A stretch of 64,000 nt of DNA from Nipponacmea schrenckii (Eukaryota; Mollusca; Gastropoda; Lottiidae), in NCBI GenBank assembly GCA_030562195.1, contig JAUJPP010000012.1, positions 19,716,001 to 19,780,000 on the forward strand, given 5' to 3'. Made by a program: the position numbers and the translations under genes. Below the pieces are notes generated by a model. It saw nothing but the letters and a program-made list of their open reading frames with translations, did no database searches and was not told where the DNA came from. Below, piece by piece: positions 22,370 through 35,600 of this stretch. The first letter of the stretch is position 1. Each line of letters begins with the position of its first letter.

Positions 22370-23425
22370 TTTCAGAAAACAACGCCAGAGACCTATAGTA
22401 ATGCATCAAACAACGCCAGAGAGTAAAAGTAATGCATTTCAGAGTCTTGAAGTTATACAGTGAACAAGGCCAGATACCTGTAGTAATACAATAACAACGC
22501 CAGAGACTTGTAGTAATACAATAACAACGCCAGCGACTTGTAGTAATACAATAACAACGACAGCGACGTGTAGTTATACAATAACAACGCCAGAGACTTG
22601 TAGTAATACAATAACAACGCCAGAGACTTGTAGTAATACAATAACAACGGCAGAGACTTGTCGTAATACAATAACAACACCAGAGATTTGTAGTAATACA
22701 ATAACAACACCAGAGACTTGTAGTTATACAATAACAACACAAGAGACTTATGGTAGGACAATAACAGCGCCAGAGACTTGTAGTAATACAATAACAACAC
22801 CAGAGACTTGTAGTTATACAATAACAACACCAGAGACTTATGGTAAGACAATAACAACGCCAGAGACTTGTAGTAATACAATAACAACGCCAGAGACTTG
22901 TAGTAATACAATAACAACACCAGAGACTTGTAGTAATACAATAACAACGCCAAAGACTTGTAGTAATACAATAACAACACCAGAGACTTGTAGTAATACA
23001 ATAACAACGCCAGAGACTTGTAGTAATACAATAACAACGCCAAAGACTTGTAGTAATACAATAACAACACCAGAGACTTGTAGTAATACAATAACAACGC
23101 CAGAGACTTGTAGTAATACAATAACAACGCCAGAGACTTGTAGTAATACAATAACAACACCAGAGACTTGTAGTAATATAATAACAACACCAGAGACTTG
23201 TAGTAATACAATAACAACACCAGAGACTTGTAGTAATACAATAACAACACCAGAGACTTGTAGTAATACAATAACAACGCCAAAGACTTGTAGTAATACA
23301 ATAACAACACCAGAGACTTGTAGTAATGCAATAAACAATGCCAGAGACTTGTAGTAATACAATAACAACACCAGAGACTTGTAGTAATACAATAACAACG
23401 CCAGAGACTTGTAGTAATAGGACAG
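22370..23425 (-). repeat. 30-bp minisatellite within fragment D (about 32 copies)
   Basis: Unit AATAACAACGCCAGAGACTT followed by GTAGTAATAC on the plus strand, period exactly 30 bp, which keeps all three minus-strand frames open (a 361-codon frame of Trp/Cys/Tyr repeats). The seed words TCTCTGACG..GTTAACTGCATT occur singly in the matching intron of copy A (10,890-11,020), so the array expanded after the fragment was copied. Confidence 0.93.
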
Positions 23426-23429
23426 TTTT

Positions 23430-24005
23430 AGATTTAGATACGAGCATTTAAATTATATCAGCTCTCAGTTTTTGATCAATCGGATACCTTGAAGTATTAT
23501 AAAAGTAACGAGTTAATACATGTATATAAATAATGTCAATCTAGTTGACCTTGCATGTCGAAGATGTAACTGGTCTTGTATATTTACCCTAGTCGTTGAT
23601 CTCAAATATTTATCCTAGTTGTTTGATCCTGAAAAAGTTAAATCCTTGCTGGATGTATCTCAAGTCAACGCAGTCTCCAGTTGACCAGCCCGGCTGTCCT
23701 GGTCTGGATTTTCGCTTGTGATTGTAGACGGACAGAATTCTTGGTGATAACGATCCCTATCTGGTGTGGACACACTATGCTACTTGCACATTTTTATGTC
23801 AAATATTAGTATAAACATGATTAAATTCTGTATATGTTAAACTATTTTATGATATACTTCTTATTATTTATTTAAAGATTCCTTAATTTTTTGTTTTGTA
23901 AATTCTAATTGGTGACGAATTAGCCTAAGCCTCGGCTCTTTTCCGAAACCCTAATTATGTATTTGTAAACATATTATGTACATTGAATAAAATATTGTTT
24001 AAATC
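23430..24005. other. unexplained segment with a poly(A)-signal-like end
   Basis: Replaces the place where exon 5 of fragment D would be. Contains GAATAAAATATTG at about 23,986 and CCTAAGCCTCGGCTCTTTTC, reminiscent of the 3' end of a transposon or transcript, but no protein is recognised. Confidence 0.35.
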
Positions 24006-24499
24006 ATGTAATTGAAACTCGTCGCCTGTTCATCAACTTGAATATTTAAATAAACATTTTCACCATCACCAGTTGATCGTCTTTCTCCAAGTCCTCCTTC
24101 ATCAAAACTAAGATGGGAAAACAGATGTTATGTTTTTTACTGGTAATACTTGGTAGAGATAACTGTAGGATTCTTTAAACATTTACAGATACCACATCAT
24201 CTATTACAATAACAAGATAATTTACATGCAATATATTTATTGATGGACAATATCTTATTGTAATAAACATTGTCAATCTATCAATACACAATCTAACACT
24301 AATATACTTTGTTAAATTGTTCGTTCCGCTTATTTCCCGTGTGTTATTTGTAATATGCCTGAGTAGACTTGAATTGTCCTTTGTGTTCCTGCATCACTAA
24401 TCTCTGAAATAGTAGCTGTACCAATATGTTCAAATCCAACTACATGTATTGCAATATAAAGAAATCACATTGTTTGATCTTTCAGTGAATGCATCCTAC

Positions 24500-25480
24500 G
24501 AAATTACCGTGCCCATATTATATATTTATATATAAAGTTATTGTGGGGCTCATTTGCGCTATAATGACGCACACCAGTGTAGCCCCAAGTCCTTTGTCTA
24601 CTGTTATTTTGAACTGTTACACAAACACCAAACTAAAACTAAGTGTCTTGGCGTCTTTGCAAAAATAATTCATTAGTAGCTTTTGAGTTTCAAAGTACAG
24701 GAACCAAAACCATCTGACGGAAATTTGGGTGTTGCAAATACAAACCATAGATATATGAGTACAGACTTTTTTTACAATCCCTTTAACAATAAACTGTCAG
24801 ATCTTTTGTCGATAATAATTCAGATAAGGTCACTAATTTCCGTTGTTTATCCTGCCAGGTGAACTGTATATTGTTTCATTTTCTAATTTATATTTGTCCT
24901 TTATTAAGGCCCTCGATTACAATATGTTAATGAAAAGGTCATTTTTTCATATGATATGTATTAGTGTTGAAAGAATACTCTTTTAAATTGCTTAATATGT
25001 AAAAACGAAAACCCCTTTATAGATCCCCAAAATTAAAGTTCTGCAGCCGCCACTGTGTCATGCACGTGTACATTTTTTTCAATAATTAGTACAACGAAAT
25101 TAAACAAAATGGCATTTGACGCCAAGATATTTGCACGTGAGAATGGTACATTTCATAACTTCCTGCACAGTCTACACTTGCATACTACGTAGAATTGACA
25201 TTTAATTGCAAGTGAACCAGTCGCCGTATATAAATTATAAAAACTAGTCATGCTAATTAGGTTTATATAGTAACTTTTTGGTGAGCTTGTCCCATGCGGA
25301 ACCATCGGCAAGATTGCTTATGTCTTTGCTCTGAAAGAATTTGTCTCACTTCACTCCATGCGAATTTTATGAAAATAAAGATTTTTAAACTTCCGTTTCA
25401 TTAAAATACGATTTTATGAACTTTTCGTTCCTTATCCCACCTTTAGGTTCAACCCTTTTTTTTTATAACGGAATGAAAAT
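24500..25480. other. upstream region of copy B, no gene
   Basis: No protein-like frame. Flank similarity to the 5.04-5.24 kb region next to fragment E at the left, and to the copy A promoter block at the right. Confidence 0.5.
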
Positions 25481-25566
25481 CAGTCAAGGATCTAGCAATA
25501 TCATCAAACTAATTATCCACGTGGAACTATTTATAATAAATATTCATAATGATAATATCCTAGACC

Positions 25567-25622
25567 TATATAAATAGACATTGCAGTCAATATCGAACCA
25601 GTGGGTCAAATTAGTCTCCACG
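25567..25622 (+). promoter_or_regulatory. copy B TATA box and non-coding first exon
   Basis: TATATAAA at 25,567-25,574 and donor ACG|GTAAGTTAG with exon end at 25,622. The surrounding 140 bp is nearly identical to the copy A promoter, including a CCACGTG-like E-box word about 50 bp upstream of the TATA (ATTATCCACGTGGAAC here, ATTATCCACGTGAAAC in A). Confidence 0.65.
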
Positions 25623-25889
25623 GTAAGTTAGAAAAGTTAAATATTTATTTTTCATATTCACCCAACCGGAAATATCCTATAAAATGATTGAAAGATTAAC
25701 CTGAATTAAGATTTTCACCTGAAGGTATTATTTGATTGTTTTGTAAAGTTTAAATTTTCCTTTTAGTAGTTTGATTTTAGCCGGTGTGTCTTTTATAATG
25801 AATTATTATTAAACAATATAGTTATATATTTGCTGAAATAGCCAATAGTCTTTGATACCGGTTATCCGTAACACTTTTCAGCAATAAAA

Positions 25890-26190
25890 ACCATTGTGAG
25901 GTTTTATAGCAGAGCGGTTTGAGCGCTGGTCCTTTACGTCATGACGTTACTTGGATACGTGGAAAATGTCGGACGTTAGTTCTAATTTCGACCGGAGTGT
26001 GAAAGTCCGATGACCTTGAATAAGTCATCTACACTCACAATTTCAGTTCACCCAGCTGTAAATGGGTGCGGATAATCCGGGAAGAATAAATGCTAAGAGG
26101 TTTGACCAAGGACCAGATGGTAGAGAGGATCTCTGTCACGGCGGACTTGTGAACCTAAGTTGTTGTCCTTGTAAAATATAGTTGTTTCTT
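25890..26190 (+). mobile_element. tRNA-derived SINE (GACGTCATGACG family)
   Basis: Head TTTTATAGCAGAGCGGTTTG (A-box-like) and AGTTCTAATTTCG (B-box-like), body CGTCATGACGTTA and a 3' part ending ATAGTTGTTTCTTTCT. It lies in the first intron of copy B. Confidence 0.75.
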
Positions 26191-26624
26191 TCTATTTTTT
26201 CTTTTTCTTTTGTGGTTCGACTGCAATAAGGGTTATTATCAGTAGAAATAATACCAGAATACCAGTTGGATATTGACGAATGTGGTTGACTTGGTGAATT
26301 ACAGAGCTTTTAATATCGGATTTTCTAATTCTCAAAAAAATAAAAAAATAAATAATTGAAAATCAGCTTTACCGACAAAAAAGCAAATATATCGATAACT
26401 GCATTCATTTTATCACATATTTCATATAATTAACTTATTCAATCGTGTCAAATGGATTTTTTATATTTTACTTTAATGAGATTGATATAATGAACAATAT
26501 ATATAAATACATGCTTTTATCACATTGAACGCTGCAGAGTGTATCACATTGAACACTGCAGAGAGTGCTATTCGTCTTGGTATCTAGAAACAGTTTAATA
26601 CAAATATAAAACACTTCATTTCAG

Positions 26625-26689
26625 AACGAGATATGACTATTCTCAATTTCAAACTGCTGTTGTTGACACTCTGTTTGTCAGGTTGTAAG
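26625..26689 (+). other. signal-peptide exon of copy B
   Basis: Acceptor TTTCAG at 26,619-26,624, then ATG at 26,633. The 19 encoded residues ([19 protein letters not shown]) have a hydrophobic core and end with a small-residue stretch suited to signal peptidase. The same exon is at 6,949-7,013 in copy A and 46,066-46,130 in copy C with only conservative changes. Confidence 0.8.
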
Positions 26690-29600
26690 GTTTGTAAATA
26701 ATTTATTACAACACTTAGACTTCAAATAGCTGGCTTATCTTGGAATTTTTTGAGGGTCGGGTGTCATTACAATCAGTTCAGGGCCCAGTAGTTTAACGGA
26801 TTGATTCTTTTGTCTCCATGGTACAGTATATGATATATTCGTCCAATTTTAATTCTTATAAAGTGTAAATGGTACCATGGTGTATCAAACCTGACAGGCG
26901 AATGATCCGACAATTAATAATAATATATTGTTTTAAATTTACAGGGAGTTGATGAAAATCACCAAGGATTTCGATATCTTCGTAGTGGTAAGTTTACTTG
27001 TAAGGAAAAGTACAAGTATGTATACCAAGCGCATCTAATTATTTGATCGTGATATATGTATGTCGAATGTATTTAAGGAACCAAATAGCTTGCTAAATGT
27101 ATAGGTTATCTCCGTCGTAGAACTGTATATAGATTATACATTCCGTATAAGTTCAAAGTTTGTGGTATACATAAGCCATACGCATTATATGTGAAAGATA
27201 ATTTCGACGATATTGCAACACTGCGATGTACATTAGATACTGCAGCTTTCAGCCGATAACGTTAACGACAAAATCCAGCAAATTACAAATTGGCATGGTG
27301 TTGCCGCAGAACTGCTCGAAACGTCCTCCTAAAGTAAATATGTCGTTATAAATAATACGGTGCAATCCGTTTTAAGCCTATAGTCGATAGTTCACCGTAT
27401 GCCCGAATTTTAGAGAAATTTTGATATGCAGCTGTATCCTCGTGGAATGACAGGACGTTTATAAGTGTACATCAGTTTGGAATAAAATGTGCCTCACAAT
27501 CTGCTAGATATTTATAATTTGGGTATGGATCCACTCATTGGAAGAGTAAATTATATGATTTCTTTATATTTCAATAGTTGGATTTGAACATGTTGGTATA
27601 GCAACTATATCAGAGATTAGTGATGCAGGACAAGAAAGGTAGGAAACAATTCAATTATACTGAGGTATATTATAAATAACACACAGGAAATAAGCGGAAC
27701 GAAAAATTTATAGCAGTATATGAATTTGATTGTATAATAATTGAAAATTTAACAATTAGATATTGTCCATCAATAAATATATTGCATGTAAATTATCTTG
27801 TTATTGTAATAGATGATGTGGTATCTGTAAATGTTTCAAATCAAGAATATACTATGATTTAAATAAACATTTTAAGAACCCTACTGTTATCTATACCAAG
27901 TATGACCAGTAAAAAACATAACATCTGTTTTCCCATCTTAGTTTTGATGAAGGAAGACTTCGAGAAAGACGATCAACTGGTGATGGTGAAAATGTTCATT
28001 TAAATATTAAACTCGATGAAACAGGCGACGAGTTTCAATTACATCTTCGACATGCCAGGTAAACTAGATTGAAAATTTGTTTTGTTTGTATATTAACTCG
28101 TTACAAACTATCTTTCATCACATCTTACCATATTAAAAAAACAACAGATTGATCTACATTAAGGTTGTATTGTAATCAGAAACTGAGAGCTGATATTAAA
28201 ACTGTTCTTAACATCATGACGCCATTTGCTTAGAGACTTTGAAAATGTCGGACGTGAGTTCTAATCTCGATCGGGTGTAAAAGTTTGATGAACCTTGAAT
28301 AAGTCATCTTCACTCATAAAGCCAGTCTACCCAGCTATAAATGGTTACGGATAATCCGGGAAAGATCAATGCCAAGAGGTTTGGCCAAGGACTAGCTGGT
28401 AGAAAGGATCCCTGTCACGGCGGACTTGTAAAATATAGTTGTTTCTTTCTTTCTTCTCTTTCCTATTCTATCAATATGCAGTATACATTTTCAAAACGTC
28501 ATAGGCAAACACTGACACTGAACCAATTTATATTCAGATGGAATTTCGGGGAAGGGAGGGATTCATTCTCCCAGATATACAGGCCTACAGGGTGGAACAA
28601 ATATTTTATTGAGAAATAATAGGGATAAAGGGTCTGGATCTGTTCGATGGTTTTCTTCTGTTCTGATCTGAAATTAGAAAAATGATAATAACTAGCCCAA
28701 CGGGCGAGAAGTATTGTACCTGATATATACAGATTGTTTTTAGTTTGCTATGAGCAAGATTGTCATTTAAATTATTTTTGGAATATACCACTATCTATTA
28801 TGGTAAACTCTTTATTCTTTTTTATAGATCTGTTTTACATCCCGAAGCTAAATTATTTCGATCTCAAGGTGATCATCAGATTGAAATGAAGAAGAGAGAT
28901 GTTAACTGTATATTATCAAATAAACCAGGTCATAACTTGGCTGTAATTTCTTACTGTCGAAATACGGTAATAATAATTTAACAATATTACTTTACAAATT
29001 AAGATAACATTGCTTACTACTTTTACTACAATTACTATTACTTACTGTCGAAATACGGTAATAATAATTTAACAATATAACTTTACAACTTAAGATAACA
29101 TTACCCGCTAATTTTACTACAATTACTATTACTTACTGTCAAAATACGGTAATAATAATGTAACAATATAACTATTAGATTTATTGTAACATTGTTTACT
29201 TATTCTACTACAATTACCATTACTTACTGTCGAAATACGGTAATAATAATTTAACAATATTACTTTACAATTTAATATAACATTGCTTACTAATTCTACT
29301 ACAATTACTATTACCTACTGTCAAAATACGTTAAATATGAACAATAACTTTATGATAATTACCAATACGTTTAAGATATAGTAAGTCCAATATTTTAAAA
29401 CTATTTCATTATAATTTGACTACATCTCCTTTTGAAATATGGATTTCTATGATTATAATCAACTGTTCAATTTCTATTGAAATTAAATTTACGACAATTA
29501 CCAATTTTATTTTACTACATAACCATTACCATATTAGGTACCCAGTTCAGACATTTAGCGTGTCATTTTCTTTTCAGCGAGGTGTTTTCCATCATGATGG

Positions 29601-32600
29601 TTACGAATACGCTATTGAAACATTGGATGAAGTGACGAACCACAGAAATAAACGCTCAGAAAAAAGATTTATCATAGCAAAACGTAGCTCTGAAGACAAT
29701 TCAGATTTTGTAGGTAGGTAGTAGCACGCCATACGACATATACTTTTAATTATTTTTGATAACTATAAACAGGTTGGGTTTTAAAAACTGCCTACCAGCA
29801 AACCGGAAATAAAAACAAATGCGCTTAATTTAGTATAATTGTTAAGATTGATACAGATGGCTGAAATTAAGGTCTATGAGTTTGTAAAGTAAATATATTT
29901 GATCTTTTTGAATTAGTTTATGATTATAGTACATAGATATTATTTTTCTTAAGGCGATAATGTTGTGGATCTGGAAGAAGCTGTTAGAAACAAACGAGCT
30001 ACACAAACCGCAGTAGAAAGACCAGATCATTTTGAAATAGAAACAGCTTTGGTGGTCGATGCTGATATGGTTTCATTTATGAAAAGTAATGGTCACGCAG
30101 AATACGATGAATGGTTAGATTACATGCTTATCAAATGGACAGGGGTAGGTTTAAAGACAATGGTTCACCAGTTAGGCCTGGAAGATATGAATATAATAGT
30201 CTTATGATGACCAACAGATTGAAATGTAATACGTTGTCTTTTCCAAAAACTAAGTCGAATGTCACAGATAACATCTTGGTACTAGTGGTTCAAGAGACAC
30301 ACTCAAATTTGATTATTCAAACGTTACTCACTCACGGTTATAGTTTTTTATTTTATTATGTAGGCTCAAGCAATCTGGAGTGATAAAGAACTAATGGGTT
30401 ACGATGTTAAAATTTCTCTGAAATATATTGACTTCTGGGAGACTGATCCGGTAAGCTTTCATTTATATTACAATGTTAAATAAATCTAGATATTGACTCT
30501 ATCATCCAGTTTTTAACTTCTAGAAATTGAACATCTGACGTCTAACGTTAATAATACTGAGGAAAAATACATTTTAACTTCACATATTATGCTTGATCCC
30601 CACAACCATATTTGGTAATGTATATCTCAGATTCCCAGGTATACTAGCTCGTTTTTAAGGACTACTAAAAATACCTAGTCAGTGGTCAGTAGTATTCTGA
30701 CCACCTGTACTATTGTATTTAAGTACAATATATATTATGTCAATTGAGTATATCAAGAACTACCAATAAACAAGAATATGCCATTGTAAGGTCGTTATCA
30801 TCCTTCCAATTACCGGCTTCCTAATATCACCCTTTCAGACGTTTTAATTGGCAACATGATTTAATATCAGTCAACATTAGACCACTATACATTTATAGGC
30901 GTAAAAACTAACAGTCCGAAACGCAAAGGAAAATGAAATCTAAAGTATACAGTAGCTTTCATTGAACTTTTTTACAGAAGTATATTAATCATAGATAAGT
31001 GCCTTTGTTCATTTTACAATATTCAATAATTATCATATTGTTTCAAATCTTGTCTGGTTTGCCATCATTGACGTTGTATTTCTGTTTTCAGTCATTCTAT
31101 ACATCAACAATAAAGGTTGGTGCAACTACAAGACTTGTTTGTGATCATGCTAAAGAAAATAACTGGCCTTATGACCACGTACATTTGCAGCTTGGGTAAG
31201 TATATTCCACATTCAACTGTATAACCATTTCGTTATATGAAATGTTCAAGTCCAACCAATTAGCAAATTGTTATACTATGTATGCAACTGAAGGTCACAA
31301 TTATAGAAATATATCTCTGAAAATAAATTCCCTGTCAAATTTCCATTGATCAAATTGATGTAATTATATCTCCATGTCAAACCGACTATTGATCGCAAAT
31401 GTGATTATATCCCAATGTCAAACTGGCTAGCAGATTAGATCACTATTGATCGCAAATGTGATTATATCCCCATGCCAAATTGGCTAGAAGATTACATTAC
31501 CATTGATCTCAAATGTGATTATATCCTTATGTCAAACTGGCTAGCCGATTACAATACCATTGGTCGCAAATGTGATTATATCACCATGTCAAACTGGAAA
31601 GCAGATTTCATTACCATTGATTGCAAATGTGATTATATCCCTATGTCAAACTAACAAGAAAATAATTCATTAACATATTTAAATTAACTTATGATATATT
31701 TATCCCACATCGATATAGATTTCATAATCAGAATGTACTCGATTTTCTCTATTCAACTATGTGTGACATGGATGGTTGAATACAACAATTCAAATTATTA
31801 AATGATAATTAGTCATTTTATAAATAATATTATTTTATAAAAAAAAATTAGCAGATCGAACGTGGTTCACAATCATTTTTATAACTTTTAAACGAAATCT
31901 TCAAATCACTTTAAGACTCTAAAATAGTGGTGTCAGACAGTCCACTAACTTATTTTTGTGTATGTTTCTAGACGATCAGATGGAACACCATTAGGTTTGA
32001 GCTGGTTGGGTAGTATCTGTTCCTCACGCAAATGTTCTGGAATAAGAAGCCGTGATTGCTTTGCTATCAAAGGCATTGCACATGAAATTGGTCATAAGTA
32101 AGTAAATAATAATACATTAATTAAATGTACTATCACACCACAACGGTCTATTCAATCCCGATTCTGTAATGCTTGGAACAGTTGTACTATTCCGGATAGA
32201 ATCATTTCAAATACTTTCCGGTGTTTTTTTGCTTGAGCACTGAAAGGTTTTTTCTACCAAGGTTCCACTCACGAAAGCAACCTATTTATAGCAAGAATAT
32301 AACCAACTTTATCACATAAGAGTATTTTTTCCAGGGGATACAACACATAAAATTGTACCAAATATTTTATGAAAGTTGTTGCGGGGTTCAATATTTATCT
32401 CAAGACTGTGCCCCGAAAGTTTTCGTTCTGGGAAAGACAGATCACGTTCTAGTCACAATTAAGGGAAATCCCAACTCTCTTGAACATGCCACGATTAACC
32501 TCGATCATATGACGACTTTCCCGACATGTTAACAACTTTGTAATCGATTCCAGTGTTCCAAATATTAACTTTTTTGATGTATGTTCTAATATTAGTTTGG

Positions 32601-35600
32601 GATTGCCACACAATGATCCAAATAAAGGTTATTGTGGTCCCGGAGATGGAGGTATTATGGGATATGGTTACATTGGTTTAAGTTCCTGTAATTATGCCAG
32701 ATTAACAGAAAAAATCAGGTACAATTTTCAGTGTAAATTTGACAGTGTCGTGGCAGTTCCACAGGCGCCAGATTATAGTAAAGTATATTATCAATATTCT
32801 AAAGATACGCAAGTACGCATCTTCTTGTTCGAATCTCATAAAAGAATCTGGAGGCTAATAGAAAGTAGGTTTCTCCTTTACCTAAAGTGACGATAATAAG
32901 TTCCCGGGCAGCATGTATCAATATAGCAGGTTAAAAACTAGTGACCCACCCATTTTTCTGAAGATTGTTTTCTAATATAGTTCGGGTTTTCTTCTTATTT
33001 TTGTTCAGTTTAAGTCCAAAATATGACTGCTTATTTGAGGAGAATGTTAATAACCCTAATGTGGTCGAATTAGACGATGAATATTCGGGTGAGTAAGCAT
33101 AAAAATCAGGTAGATTTTATTTTTCATAAAGACAATCCGGGGGAGGAAAGTAAGAGATAGAACTACTGTATTCCATTTTTACGTACCGTACTAGGCCAAG
33201 CTGTAGCTCAAGATGGCGTAAATAAAAATTGCTTAGTCGTCAGCCATTGTTTCCAAACTGCACCCGCATTCGCCATTCTTCCTCGAGGCCGTGGTAACAC
33301 AAATGAGGAAAATTTTGTATTCATAAGAATTTATTGTCTAATAAAAATGGGCTCTAAAATTTTCAGCAAATCAAATAATTCGTTATAATCGTTTTGTTCA
33401 CGTTCCCACGCCTACAGAACGAAGTGTAGTGGGCTTGATGTAAAACGGGTGTATAGGATATATTATATACATAAAATTATAAATTAATGTGATATATCAT
33501 TATAATGATAGTTTACCTTCTTTAGGTCAGAATATGTTACCTGATGAATTATGTGTTGCAAAATACGGAGAAAACTATGTCTATGAACCTTCTAATCCAG
33601 TAAGTAGTTCCTTTATGAGTTATGACCCTCGGAGCATTAAAATTGACAGCTTCAGAAAATAGTCTCTTAGCTTACTCAAAAAGATACAATGATGCCTTGG
33701 AGAAATATGTTCTGGGTAGATTATTATTTATATTTATTGGTGAGGAAAAGTTCGGTTTAAAATGTTAAGATAAGTAACTAAAATGTATGATATTTGTCTA
33801 GATTAGTTAATTAAAAATTAAGATATCTGTGTAGATTAATTAATTGAAAATTATGATATATATCTAGATTAGTTAATTGAAAAATATGATATTTGTCTAG
33901 CTAAGTTAATGAAATACCTTTATATTTGTCTAGATAAGTTATTGAAATGCTTTTATATTTGTCTATATAAGTTATTAAAATGTTTGGTATTCGTCTAGAT
34001 AAGTTAATAAAATGCCTTTATATTTGTCTATATAAGTTAATAAAATGTTTGGTATTTGCCAAGATAAGTTATTAAAATGTTTGGTATTTGCCTAGATCAG
34101 TTATTAAAATGTTTGGTATTTGTCCATGGGTTATGTATATAGATAAGTTATGATATGTTTAATATTCGTCTAGATAAGTTAATAAAATGCCTTATAATTT
34201 TCTAGATAAGTAATATTGATTTATATTTATCTAGATTTGTAGTAAGTTTAGATGTAGATATATGGGTGATGATGGAAAACGTGGATTGTTAAAAGCCACT
34301 TCACCTATTCCGCGCGGTGTTTCCTGTGGTGATAGGCAGGTAAGTGTTGAACTTAGTTTAGTTCAGTGAGCATATTGTCTTATACACCAGTCACGATCTA
34401 ATAGAAACAAGAAATAGGGTTGTCTGGTGATCGGCATCGGTGTTATGAACATTCTTATTTCTTTTTTATAGAATTTTGGCGATCCGGATGTTGGATTACA
34501 GTGTGTATATTAGGTTAATGTGTACACATCTTACATAGAGTTATATTAACTGAGCAAACATGTATCTTTTTGTACATTTTCCTAGATGTGTATTCATAAG
34601 ACTTGTATGACATGGGAAGAAAGTGGACGAAATGTAAAAGAATTAGAAGAAAATGTTGTAGTGGGTGGTTGGTCTGAATGGAGTGACTATGGTCCATGCT
34701 CAAGAACTTGTGGCACTGGGGTCAAACTTTCACACAGAATTTGCAACAATCCTACGTAAGTAATATTTAAACATTAATAACCATACTTTACAAATAAACA
34801 TACTCTCCTAAGAGACCACCTTCATTCAGCAACCGTTTTTGATTATTCCCTTGAATGGTCTCGAGAATTTGTTATACCAGCTGGCTTGATATTAGCTTGA
34901 TATTAGCTTTGGGTGTTGGGTGAATAATGGTGTAGTTGTTGTCCTAGTAACATGGAAGATATCTCCCTTCCCATTTCTTACCAAGGCCTACACGGTTATC
35001 TTCAATATGTTAGCATCTCGAAATTGACATTTTTTGACAATTTGGACGACTGCATCTTACATACACAAAGAGCTAAGTTTAACAAATTACCAATGCCCAT
35101 TTGATTATCTTATCAACAATATATGACTAATTATTCATAATCAGAAATTTAATAAATTTCAAACATTTATATTATTTCCTGCTTAATTAATAGCATTTTG
35201 CTTTCTCCTTTTTTTTTCACAAATCTTGTTTCAAAGCATAATTCAATGAAATAAAACGAGATGGTGTATGTGATATAATACTTAAAACAAAACCACCATT
35301 CAATATGCCTATGTTTTTTATGGATTTACCTGTATTTTATCATGTTTGTCTCCGCTATTCATAGAATACTAACAATATCCTTACAGGCCAGTAAATTCAC
35401 CATTATGCGATGGACCATCATTCAGAGCAGAACTTTGTGAAAATGAGGTAATGGTAATATTTCGTATGCGTTTCCACCATCACTGCTGGTCATAGTAAAT
35501 CGATATTGTTTACTCCGAATGTAGGGAATGAACATGTTGTGAGGCAGCACGTATAACTCAATATTTCGTATCAGAAAAAACCACAATGATGACAATCTGG

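Larger units (their letters stand above)
22010..24480 (-). pseudogene. fragment D: inverted partial copy (exons 3, 4 and 6)
   Basis: On the minus strand: exon 3 at about 24,439-24,379 (donor GT changed to GA), exon 4 at 24,107-about 24,008 (one-base deletion and missing 3' end), and exon 6 at 22,227-22,090 ([10 protein letters not shown] followed by a +2 frameshift). Exon 5 is missing. Flanking intron sequence continues to about 22,010 and is closest to copy A (shared CATATTTTRCTCCTAATA and AACTATAAATA). It is non-coding debris, but it dates the cluster's rearrangements. Confidence 0.8.

Noticed and set aside
22370..23425. CRISPR array
   Set aside because: Units are contiguous tandem copies without unique spacers, in a eukaryotic intron-rich setting.
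22362..23447. 361-codon minus-strand frame of Trp/Cys/Tyr repeats
   Set aside because: Product of the 30-bp array, whose period is divisible by 3; several frames are open at once and there is no start context, domain or splice logic.
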